This document shows positions 43,690 to 51,411 of a stretch of DNA of 64,000 bases, one piece after another (position 1 is the first letter of the stretch; the number at the start of each line of letters is the position of its first letter). The notes under the pieces were generated by a model. It was not told the DNA's origin. It did not search any database and was given only the letters and a program-made list of their open reading frames with translations. The position numbers and the translations under genes are program-made. Origin of the DNA: Lachnospiraceae bacterium (GTDB lineage: Bacteria; Bacillota; Clostridia; Lachnospirales; Lachnospiraceae); NCBI GenBank assembly GCA_017399685.1, contig JAFQBM010000041.1, positions 37,317 to 101,316 of the forward strand, in the 5' to 3' direction.

Positions 43690-43881
43690 TTATTCCCTAA
43701 CATAATCCGCCTGAAATTCCGCATTGATTTGGGCAATTTCTTTTTTACCATCAATGTAATCACGATACATATCCCAAAGATCAATTCCACAGTCTTCCAT
43801 TCCATCATCGTCCATAATCCATTCTTTTATCAAAGCAATACGCTCTGACTTGGTGGTATCTTTAATTAATGTACTTTTCAT
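43690..43881 (-). CDS. Small acidic hypothetical protein, 63 residues
   Basis: MKSTLIKDTTKSERIALIKE, then WIMDDDGMEDCGIDLWDMY. Soluble and strongly acidic. I have the impression of close relatives in other Lachnospiraceae but know of no function. ATG follows AAAGAGG. It lies just downstream of a large hairpin in its leader and upstream of the VanR-like gene on the same strand. Confidence 0.7.
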   Translation of the reverse strand: MKSTLIKDTTKSERIALIKEWIMDDDGMEDCGIDLWDMYRDYIDGKKEIAQINAEFQADYVRE

Positions 43882-43910
43882 TTTTAAAACCTCTTTTCCT
43901 CTTTTTATTT

Positions 43911-43968
43911 GTTACTGTAGTAACCCAATGTCATTTACTTAATGGCATTGGGTCACATGAATAGTAAC
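43911..43968 (-). promoter_or_regulatory. Long stem-loop in the leader of the 63-residue protein gene
   Basis: Outer arms GTTACT/AGTAAC and inner arms ACCCAATG-T-CATT / AATG-G-CATTGGGT make an extended hairpin of near-perfect complementarity. It ends about 30 nt before the start codon. Regulatory role inferred. Confidence 0.55.
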
Positions 43969-43998
43969 ACCTTTCTTTTCATATAGAAAGAGTATAAC

Positions 43999-44029
43999 AA
44001 AAAAACCAGCATTTTTCAGCTGATTTTTT
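43999..44029 (-). terminator. Terminator downstream of the YyaL-like relic
   Basis: Minus strand: AAAAAATCAGC, loop, GCTGG followed by seven T. It is the expected 3' end of the broken gene at 44121. Confidence 0.6.
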
Positions 44030-44045
44030 CATTTAAGATATTATA

Positions 44046-44130
44046 CCTCAATTATTCACGACGTAGCTTGCAAACCGCCACTATGGTGGTCAGGTGCCGC
44101 GTTTGCATAAATAATCTCGGTTATATTATA
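44046..44130. repeat. Dispersed intergenic repeat, copy 3
   Basis: CCTCAATTATTCACGACGTA, then GCTTGCAAACCGCCAC, GTGGTCAGGTGCC, and at the end ATAATCTCGGTTATATTATA. It aligns with 9640-9755 and 6894-6925, and its last 16 bases equal 37208-37223. Confidence 0.5.
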
Positions 44131-44306
44131 GTTTCCAGTTCATTTACCGGTGGCTGGCAGGTACGTCCCTGACATACATAAAATGTGGTCTTATCTTGTT
44201 TCAATGAATATTCTTTTGTGGGACCTTCCAAAACAGATATCACAGTATTTAAAGGAATTTTACAAGACAAATCCTCCGGAAGATAATTTCCCCCGGAGGC
44301 TTTCAC
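44121..44306 (-). pseudogene. C-terminal fragment of a YyaL-like (DUF255) thioredoxin-domain protein
   Basis: The frame ends KQDKTTFYVCQGRTCQPPVN, then ELETII, which matches the conserved C-terminus of YyaL/DUF255 proteins (TTxYxCQ-xx-CQxPxT-x-xEEI). Only about 60 of the usual ~650 residues remain, starting just after the terminator of the large surface protein gene. The gene's own downstream terminator is retained at 43999. Best read as a deletion relic. Confidence 0.5.
44273..44299 (-). terminator. Hairpin after the large surface protein gene
   Basis: CCTCCGG (44273-44279) pairs with CCGGAGG (44293-44299), 11 nt after the stop codon. The T-tract is weak (ATTTGTC). Confidence 0.55.
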
Positions 44307-44309
44307 ATT

Positions 44310-47300
44310 TTACCAGAATCTTTTTCGGAATCTTAAAAAGAGTCCTGCACCGCCTGCTCCTAATGTAACTGTTGCTGCAGTTGCTGCCAGAGCAGTTTTC
44401 ACCTTTATGTTCAAAATTGGTATCATTAAGTTTAGGAAAGTAGTTTCTTCCTTTTCCTTTTTCTGCTCTGTTGCAATATGATTCTGTGTTTTATTTACTT
44501 CTTCTGTAAAAACATTACTTTCCAGTAAGGTTTCATCCAGACTTTCTTCCATGCTTTCTTTCGCATTTTCATCCATCATAGCATTCATTTCTATTATGGA
44601 TTCTTCCATATCGTTTTCTACTATATTATTTTCTTTCAATATGGTTTCAATTAAAGCATCTGCCTCGTTTTCCTGTGTTGTTTGATAAGCATCTGCCTTC
44701 ATTGTCGCCTTGTCTGTTTGAATCATACTTTCTGTTTCGTAGTTGACTGTTTCTGTAGCAGGAGAGTTTGTTACTTTTACAGGCTCTTTCACAGTAGTAG
44801 AAGTTTCTGTGGTAATTACTTTTTCCGTAGTAATTACGGTTTCTGTAGTACTTACTACCTCTTCTGTAGTAATCACTACTTCTTCTGTACTTATCGGTTC
44901 TTCGCTACTAACTTCACTTTCTCCTATACTTACAACCTCTTCACTGCTGATTTCGCCTTCTCCTGTACTTACGGTTTCTTCACTGCTGATTTCGCCTTCT
45001 TCTGTACTTACGGTTTCTTCGCTACTAATTTCGCCTTCTTCCGTACTTACGGTTTCTTCGCTGCTGATTTCGCCTTCTTCCGTACTTACAACCTCTTCAC
45101 TGCTGATTTTGCCTTCTTCCGTACTTACAACCTCTTCACTGCTGATTTTACTTTCTTCTGTACTTCCACTTTCCTCTGTAGTAGTTTCCTCTTCTTTTTT
45201 TGGTTCCTCTTCTGATGGGAAGTATTTTCTGATTGCACTGATACTGTCTGTATTCGCAGCCAGACTCACAATATTGTTATCCACTTCTATTAATGTAAAG
45301 GTAGAATTTGCATCCTTATTAAATTCTGAGATAAAGGTATCTTTTTCTCCTATCTTATACATATGTCTATAGATAAGCGAATCCTCTGCAAGCAGATAGG
45401 TATTATAATCTGACCTTATGACATTCTTTTCCTTAAAAAATACATCTGTATGATTGGTCTGTTCAATAAAATACAATCTGCGTGGATTATAAACGGTATT
45501 ATGATGGAAATAAATATCGGTATCTTCTATGTTGTATCCCCAGAATAAAATATGGGCTACATCATATTTATCCTCACGTGCATCATGTCCCCAGCCTCGT
45601 CCTACATTGATGGAAATATTGTTGGTAAATACATACCCCTTTACTCCTGTGGCTGAACCACTTTCCCAGATTTCAGAATCATGGGAATTCTGGACAAAAA
45701 CATTATTCTTTACTGTTACATTCTTTCCAGAGCCGGCAGTCCCTTGAATGGTAAATCCAACGTCATATACATTTCTGATAATATTGTCATGTACTACTAA
45801 ATTGGAAACATTTGTGCCATAAAACTCAATTCCGTTTCCGTATCTTGTAGTACCCTTCAAATAACTTCCTCCAATATCTTCAATGACATTATTTGAAATT
45901 TCCACATTTGCAACGCTTTCTTCTGAATTTAAGAATCCATGGGCTCCTGTACCAGAAAGCTTAATATTTTCCACCTTCATATTAGAGGTTAATATGAACA
46001 GGTTGGTTTTCGTTGCTAACTTAAGTTCTCCAAGCTTGCTGTATGGATTGGTTCCACATTTAAAGTATAAATAGGTTCCATCACAATAAAAATCATATTC
46101 ATTTCCCAGTTCTCCCAAAGAACTCTTTTTATTATAATATTTTACTCCATTCTTATCTTCCAAAAATCCGATATTGGTACTATTGGCATCTGTGGTAGTA
46201 AGTCCTGAAAAATAACTGGTATCTGTTAATTTTATCTTATAAATACCTTCCCTGTATAACTGCCATGAATTTGAGGAATCGGCAATTTTATAGGCGGATA
46301 TCACCGGCATTTCTCCACTTCCATAGGAAGACACTTTGGTTATTTTACTGTCTACCTGGGTAACCTTTGGTTTAAATTCACCATAAAAAGTGTCACCCTT
46401 CTTAAATAAAATGGTGTCCCCACTTACATATTCCTTATTATTTGCTGTTTCATAAGACATTGGATCATTGGCACTGGTTCCTGTCTTGGAAGTTCCCGTA
46501 CTTGAAACATAATATGTAGTTTTCTTACCTGTTACTTCTGACTCTTTGACTGCAGTCTTTTCGTACATTTCTTTATAGGTAACGACTTCTAACTCCGTTT
46601 CACTTTTTGAATTAACATAATCAAGAACCTTGGCAAGAACATCCTTATCTATTTCAGAATAAGAATGAAAATAGAATACAAGCCATTGCTGATTTTCAAT
46701 TGCTTCATCAATTCTGCTTATGATTTTGTCATAATCACTTTTAAAATTACCTAAACCAGTTCTGTAATGATAATATACAGAATCGATAATCACTCCCTTT
46801 TTATCATATTCTACTCCATACAAATCAGAGTAACTATAAATAGAACTGGACCATCTTTCTGCTTCTGCCGCACCGGTTACCTGACCTTGTCCACCTGCTA
46901 AAATAATACCATTTACATCAAATCCGTAGTAATTAAACATCTGTTTTGTACGGACAAAGAAGGAATACATGGTATTATAGTCTGAAAAACCTTCCTGAGT
47001 TAAAACACCACCATTATGAGCAATAATTTCGCCTCCGGCTGCTTCTACTCTTCTTGCAACCTCTAATCTGGTTTCTTCCTGTGAAGAAGCATTTTCAATC
47101 AGTGCTTCCGGAATGGTAGCAAGCACTAAAGGAATATCCTTCTCAAGAAACATTTCTGAAAATTCATCAATGGAACCCCAGGTATCATCATTGACAAAGG
47201 TAATGTATGCTTTATCTGACTTTTGATAAACGGTCTTATCCTGCACATAGGCAGCATATTTTTTATCAATTTCTGCTTCTAACTCTGCTCTGTTGATTGG

Positions 47301-47939
47301 GAGGCTATCAAATTCTTTGTCTGACAGATATAATACTTTCTGTAGCGAAAAACCCTGGTTATTGTACATGGTCAGATGCATTTTTGTAGCACCTTCCGGA
47401 ACAGTAACGGTTACACCTTTCTTACTTGCACTTATTGTATTCGATAACGCTTCACCCATTACTTCATCATTATCATTTAAAAACAACACTGTTGAATACC
47501 ATGGCCACCAACTGCCATCTTCATCTTGACCGGTGTATCCCACTCCATATGCTCTAATAAAATATTCTTCTCCGGCTTTTACCGGTATATAATCTTCCGG
47601 TGCAGTTGCTCCCAAAGGTGTCAATTCTTCTGGACGAACCGGGTGCGGAAGCCAGTTATCTACAAATTCTCCCTTGTTGGTCCATGCTTTATCGGCTGTA
47701 AAATTTGGCAATATCACTTCGTAGACCGTGGTCGTTCCCGTTCCTGACTTTTGCAAATCATAGACATCTTTATTTTCCGAATCATGTTGAACATATATCT
47801 TGTCCCCAACATCAATCACAGGATTTAATGTTTTAAGTCCTGTATCTTTTCCGGCACAATTCGCACCTATAATAATTACAGACATAATTACTACCAGTAT
47901 CAAAGCTGAAAATGCCAATGTTTTCTTTTTCATTTTCAT
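44310..47939 (-). CDS. Large surface protein: deacetylase-like domain, beta-helix, 13-residue repeats, membrane anchor
   Basis: 1209 residues. An N-terminal signal or anchor (KKKTLAFSALILVVIMSVII) is followed by an external domain, then a polysaccharide-deacetylase-like barrel around residues 240-480 (AYITFVNDDTWGSIDEFSEM, IIAHNGG). A right-handed beta-helix begins near residue 500 (TTYYVSSTGTSKTGTSANDP) and includes successive N-V-x-V-x-N-N rungs. About seven Ser/Glu/Thr-rich 13-residue repeats (STEEGEISSEETV) follow, then a membrane helix and RFRKRFW. No LPXTG-type signal is seen. Likely acts on or binds a carbohydrate at the cell surface. ATG 47939 follows AGGAG. Confidence 0.85.
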   Translation of the reverse strand: MKMKKKTLAFSALILVVIMSVIIIGANCAGKDTGLKTLNPVIDVGDKIYVQHDSENKDVYDLQKSGTGTTTVYEVILPNFTADKAWTNKGEFVDNWLPHPVRPEELTPLGATAPEDYIPVKAGEEYFIRAYGVGYTGQDEDGSWWPWYSTVLFLNDNDEVMGEALSNTISASKKGVTVTVPEGATKMHLTMYNNQGFSLQKVLYLSDKEFDSLPINRAELEAEIDKKYAAYVQDKTVYQKSDKAYITFVNDDTWGSIDEFSEMFLEKDIPLVLATIPEALIENASSQEETRLEVARRVEAAGGEIIAHNGGVLTQEGFSDYNTMYSFFVRTKQMFNYYGFDVNGIILAGGQGQVTGAAEAERWSSSIYSYSDLYGVEYDKKGVIIDSVYYHYRTGLGNFKSDYDKIISRIDEAIENQQWLVFYFHSYSEIDKDVLAKVLDYVNSKSETELEVVTYKEMYEKTAVKESEVTGKKTTYYVSSTGTSKTGTSANDPMSYETANNKEYVSGDTILFKKGDTFYGEFKPKVTQVDSKITKVSSYGSGEMPVISAYKIADSSNSWQLYREGIYKIKLTDTSYFSGLTTTDANSTNIGFLEDKNGVKYYNKKSSLGELGNEYDFYCDGTYLYFKCGTNPYSKLGELKLATKTNLFILTSNMKVENIKLSGTGAHGFLNSEESVANVEISNNVIEDIGGSYLKGTTRYGNGIEFYGTNVSNLVVHDNIIRNVYDVGFTIQGTAGSGKNVTVKNNVFVQNSHDSEIWESGSATGVKGYVFTNNISINVGRGWGHDAREDKYDVAHILFWGYNIEDTDIYFHHNTVYNPRRLYFIEQTNHTDVFFKEKNVIRSDYNTYLLAEDSLIYRHMYKIGEKDTFISEFNKDANSTFTLIEVDNNIVSLAANTDSISAIRKYFPSEEEPKKEEETTTEESGSTEESKISSEEVVSTEEGKISSEEVVSTEEGEISSEETVSTEEGEISSEETVSTEEGEISSEETVSTGEGEISSEEVVSIGESEVSSEEPISTEEVVITTEEVVSTTETVITTEKVITTETSTTVKEPVKVTNSPATETVNYETESMIQTDKATMKADAYQTTQENEADALIETILKENNIVENDMEESIIEMNAMMDENAKESMEESLDETLLESNVFTEEVNKTQNHIATEQKKEKEETTFLNLMIPILNIKVKTALAATAATVTLGAGGAGLFLRFRKRFW
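44892..45165 (-). repeat. About seven 39-bp tandem repeats inside the surface protein gene
   Basis: Units encode STEEGEISSEETV with small changes (K for E, V for T). Neighbouring units are nearly identical at the DNA level, which suggests recent expansion and possible length variation between strains. The copies at the edges are more diverged. Confidence 0.8.
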
Positions 47940-48153
47940 TCTCCTCTCCTATTTTCTCATACTATTAGTTAAATATACCATACCATGATTTTGAAACTAA
48001 AACAATATGAGAATCTCTCCATGCAAAAAGTTTGTAACATATGTCATAAGCACCACGATTTCATAGGACAAAGTAAACAAGTCCACATGCTTATCCTGAA
48101 TCATTTACAGAAATCTCTGACTGTCTTACCTTGTCCTTAGGATAACAAAATTT

Positions 48154-48249
48154 TTAGAGTAATACATCTCTTACTTTCATCAATGTAAATCCTAGCAGAT
48201 TTTGTCCTTTTATTTCATCTGGATTATGAAAACATATCACTTTTTTCAT
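48154..48249 (-). pseudogene. Internally deleted NADAR (YbiA-like) gene
   Basis: A 31-codon frame behind GAGGTG reads MKKVICFHNPDE, I, then KGQNLLGFTLMKVRDVLL. The first part is the typical N-terminus of NADAR/YbiA-like N-glycosidases and the second part is their typical C-terminal helix; the ~120 residues between are missing, with the frame kept. The rest of 47940-48360 shows no other gene. Confidence 0.5.
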
Positions 48250-48360
48250 CTCATTCACCTCATCTATTTTAAACACTTCCAACTATTCCTCTACCCATCC
48301 GAATTTTTCCCATCTTATGTAAAACACCCATCACCTAAAGTCACTGAAATTGCGGTCGCC

Positions 48361-49098
48361 TTATTTCATATCATTTAAATATTTCACCCTTTTACTTACC
48401 AGAAGGGCAAGTACCTGTTTTGCCTCATTCACATTTTTTCTATTAATGCATTGACGAAGTAATGTGAACTGCTGCTGCAACCCGGTGATGCCTGAATCTT
48501 TCGCATTCTTTTCCATACGGCGTTCTATCATAGCTGCAGTTTGCCACTGTCCACGATTTATGGCCTGACCTAATTTCATAAAATCCAGACTCTTAAAAAA
48601 TTCATCCTGTCTGCTTTTCAGCCATTTTAAGAACTTCGTATCTCGAATGGTCCACATTTCTTTTTGAACCTCTTCATTATTCTGTATGATGTTATCCAGC
48701 CGCTCCCAGTGAAACGTATATCCTCTGTTTAATTCATTTTCCGTCATGGAAGTTTCCGTTACTTCTTCCTTTACTTCACAAAAATAATGCAAAGAATGGG
48801 CAATATACTTTTTATCCTGTTCAAAAGAATCTTTTCTTATCTCCTGTACTTCTCCAATTTCTCTGATAGAATCAGGTATTACAATTAATCCTGTTTCTTC
48901 TCTCACCTCTCGAACCAATGCTTCCTCAAAAGATTCTCCCTCTTCTACACCACCACCAGGAATCTTATAATCTCCTGCTGCACTTTTTTGCATTGCCCAT
49001 AAACCATTTTTACAAATTAATGCCCGGACTGCATATCGTTCCACAAGGGACATTTCTTCCTCATAATCTTTATGATCTAATGTAAATATTGTATTCAA
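48361..49098 (-). CDS. NUDIX hydrolase with C-terminal helical domain
   Basis: 245 residues. The Nudix box fits G-x5-E-x7-REUxEExGU exactly, with Gly49, Glu55 and REVREETGL at 63-71. These enzymes hydrolyse nucleoside diphosphate derivatives with a divalent metal. The C-terminal ~90 residues (IERRMEKNAKDSGITGLQQQ) are an extra helical domain not needed for catalysis; substrate unknown. It starts at TTG 49098, eight bases after GGGAGG. It is third in line with the sortase and membrane protein genes. A diverged fragment of this gene is found at 62.3 kb. Confidence 0.88.
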   Translation of the reverse strand: MNTIFTLDHKDYEEEMSLVERYAVRALICKNGLWAMQKSAAGDYKIPGGGVEEGESFEEALVREVREETGLIVIPDSIREIGEVQEIRKDSFEQDKKYIAHSLHYFCEVKEEVTETSMTENELNRGYTFHWERLDNIIQNNEEVQKEMWTIRDTKFLKWLKSRQDEFFKSLDFMKLGQAINRGQWQTAAMIERRMEKNAKDSGITGLQQQFTLLRQCINRKNVNEAKQVLALLVSKRVKYLNDMK

Positions 49099-49171
49099 AA
49101 TAATACCTCCCTGCTTTTTTTACCTTAATGATTCTCGGTATCATAAGTGAATCTGTCGCAAAACAATCTCT

Positions 49172-49954
49172 TTATCCATCTTCCCCTACCTTACAGGCAA
49201 CCACTAATAACCTTTTGTCGCTGTTTAAGCCGTAACATGTGGACAATGTAATAAGCTGTTTTTCGTATTCTAAAGGCATCTCAAAATCATAGATTGACTT
49301 GTCCTTTGCTATTTTTACATACTCTTCGAATTCTTCCCTTGTATCTGCGGACACAAAATCATACCACCCATCACTTGTGTCGGTCATCATAACGGAAAAT
49401 ATAACATATCTGTCGCAACCGGAAGCGGTCTCAAACTCCATATTCCGGTGTTCCATTCCATAAGCAGAATCTATATAATTTTTCAAACTTCCAAACATGG
49501 TTTTATCCTTCATGTTATGACCATAGATGATTAGGTTATCGCTATTTGCTACACACCTGCTATCAAGAAATGGAACCCCCGCTACACTATCCTCTTCATA
49601 AAAATTTTTCCTTAAATATTTCTGGGGTTCATCAGGCGTATGCATCACCGGATAATCCACCTTGGTATCCGGAATATATATCCATCCCATACATTCACAA
49701 TTCAATTCAACAAGCTTCAAAAGATCTCTTCCGGAATCCATGGTTTCATTTTCTGTCCCGGAACCATGTTCCGCAGACTGTATCTGCTTCTCATCTTCCA
49801 CAACAATCAATTCCTTCAGCGCCTGAAATTTCTCCCTTTCTTTCTTCCTCAATAGCCAATCTTTTCCTATCATAAATCCTGAAAAAATCATGATTGCTAA
49901 CATCAACGTAAAAAATGCATTATAAATTATCTTCCGTTTTTTTCTCTGTTTCAT
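49172..49954 (-). CDS. srtB: Class B sortase
   Basis: 260 residues. N-terminal membrane anchor (KIIYNAFFTLMLAIMIFSGF), then the sortase barrel. The catalytic His is in LIIYGHNMKD, Cys in LITLSTCYG, and the Arg follows in DKRLLVVACK. SrtB-type features are the GWIYIPDTKVDYPV strand and the inserted helix around FEEYVKIAKD. ATG 49954 follows AAGGAG at 7 nt. It attaches proteins to the wall; no obvious substrate with a sorting signal is in the window. Neighbouring membrane protein and NUDIX genes lie close on the same strand. Confidence 0.92.
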   Translation of the reverse strand: MKQRKKRKIIYNAFFTLMLAIMIFSGFMIGKDWLLRKKEREKFQALKELIVVEDEKQIQSAEHGSGTENETMDSGRDLLKLVELNCECMGWIYIPDTKVDYPVMHTPDEPQKYLRKNFYEEDSVAGVPFLDSRCVANSDNLIIYGHNMKDKTMFGSLKNYIDSAYGMEHRNMEFETASGCDRYVIFSVMMTDTSDGWYDFVSADTREEFEEYVKIAKDKSIYDFEMPLEYEKQLITLSTCYGLNSDKRLLVVACKVGEDG

Positions 49955-50001
49955 GACACTCTCCTTCATCCATGCCTCTTTAAAGCCCAGACCTCAAAAT
50001 A

Positions 50002-51141
50002 CTACTTATCCTTGAAGCACTGTGATTTCGGCACCAGAATTACGCCCCCTTTTTCGTTCATATATTTACAAAACACCTTCCCATATTCCGCCCGATATGA
50101 CCCATATATATATTCTTTCTCTGTAAATTTTGAGCCATTCCATTCATAGAATACAGGATACGTCTGACCCTTCGATTTTGCTTTTACTTCCTTAAATAAT
50201 ATTTCCTGAACATACTCGATTTCCAAACCACTTCGGATTATCTTCTCACAAGCCCACCCCAAAAACACAAGAAGGGAAATAACAGCCAAAATAGCCAAAA
50301 TACAAACTAGCAATTCCTTTCCCTGCAATCCGTTTTCAAGTTTACCTAAATCCGCCAACTGAACAACGAAAAGAGTGTAACACACGAAAAAAACTGTTCC
50401 AAATCCTAACAGAATGTTACGTTTTATCCTCTTTTCCTTTTTTAAAAACCACCGGTTCACTTCCTTCTTTTCTGAAGGTTCTAAACGACGAACTTCTTTT
50501 TCTATCTTTGCTGCATTAGGGTGCGGAAAACACATCAGCTTTTTCAAATTCATCGTTTCCTCATTCAAAGACCCCTCCTTCGGAATCATATCCTCTATCT
50601 CCGGTGCCATTCTCATAATCTGCAAAGAAATATTTCCAGATAAACCATTTCGTCCGTCATTTTCATAAATCAACAACAAACGTTCCCCTTCTTTTATATC
50701 TTTTACATCACATTTGAAAGACTTCACTGCGATACCATATGGCACTCCACTACTTAAATACTCATCATCTTCCACAAAGACATACTCAACCTCAAACAAT
50801 TTATCATCCTTAACAGAAATTACCGTAGCACCATTAAGCAAAAAATCCTGTTTTTTTAAGAATTTTCTCTTACTTCTTCTTACTCTGAAAGTAAGAAGAA
50901 TAAAATTCACAATGCGTACTGCCAATACAGCTGATATTATTCCTGAAACAAAAAGAAACCAATCCCCCAAGAAACCCGTCCACATATCAATGCATATCGT
51001 CAAAAGAATCATCCATACTAAAATTACCAAAAATACATCGCCGAATTTTGAATAAATCGATTTCAAGGAAAAATCTGTGCTTATATGTTTCCAGTTCCGC
51101 CTTAATATTTCACATTCCTGTTTTGTACATAACCTCTTCAT
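50002..51141 (-). CDS. Multi-pass membrane protein of unknown function
   Basis: 379 residues from ATG 51141 (GGAAG upstream). Two membrane helices near residues 30-80 (FGDVFLVILVWMILLTICID), a cytoplasmic or external beta-rich domain (VISVKDDKLFEVEYVFVEDD), and two more helices near 245-300 (LLVCILAILAVISLLVFLGW). The C-terminal part reads YPVFYEWNGSKFTEKEYIYG. No family is recognised. It is the first gene before sortase B, about 50 bp apart, so a shared role at the envelope is possible. Its N-terminus recurs as a relic at 62.6 kb. Confidence 0.7.
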   Translation of the reverse strand: MKRLCTKQECEILRRNWKHISTDFSLKSIYSKFGDVFLVILVWMILLTICIDMWTGFLGDWFLFVSGIISAVLAVRIVNFILLTFRVRRSKRKFLKKQDFLLNGATVISVKDDKLFEVEYVFVEDDEYLSSGVPYGIAVKSFKCDVKDIKEGERLLLIYENDGRNGLSGNISLQIMRMAPEIEDMIPKEGSLNEETMNLKKLMCFPHPNAAKIEKEVRRLEPSEKKEVNRWFLKKEKRIKRNILLGFGTVFFVCYTLFVVQLADLGKLENGLQGKELLVCILAILAVISLLVFLGWACEKIIRSGLEIEYVQEILFKEVKAKSKGQTYPVFYEWNGSKFTEKEYIYGSYRAEYGKVFCKYMNEKGGVILVPKSQCFKDK

Positions 51142-51181
51142 GATTTCTTCCACATCTTTCTTCTACCTTCCATGCCAACAT

Positions 51182-51222
51182 AAAAAAAGTGATTTGTCTA
51201 AAAATGTACAAACCACTTTTTC
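51182..51222. terminator. Terminator-like hairpin
   Basis: AAAAAGTG-A-TTTGT pairs with ACAAA-C-CACTTTTT; on the minus strand seven T follow. It ends transcripts of the chemoreceptor-PilZ gene before the next gene. Confidence 0.65.
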
Positions 51223-51376
51223 CTCTGAAAATTTTAAAAATACTTAATTTTCGCAAACCGGAAAGCAAACCGTCTCCACATGTCGTGAGTGTGCAATAAG
51301 CTGTTCAATCCACATCTTTTCTTCACTGATATTCTTTTCATATGACAACATTACAGTATTAAACCTCAAGTTAGCA

Positions 51377-51397
51377 ACCCCCATTTCAAATGGGGGT
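51377..51397 (-). terminator. Palindrome after the chemoreceptor-PilZ gene
   Basis: ACCCCCATTT-C-AAATGGGGGT, 14 nt after the stop codon. Its core CCCCCATTT is also used in the hairpin at 7390. No T-run follows, so it may stabilise the 3' end rather than terminate. Confidence 0.5.
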
Positions 51398-51411
51398 ATC
51401 GATATGATTCA

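Noticed and set aside
44743..45372. 209-codon plus-strand frame rich in Ser and Leu
   Set aside because: It is the antisense shadow of the Glu/Ser repeats of the surface protein gene, which has a good start, signal peptide and domains.
44310..47939. Sortase substrate with LPXTG-like signal
   Set aside because: The C-terminus is a membrane helix and RFRKRFW tail without LPXTG, NPxTN or a related motif before the helix.
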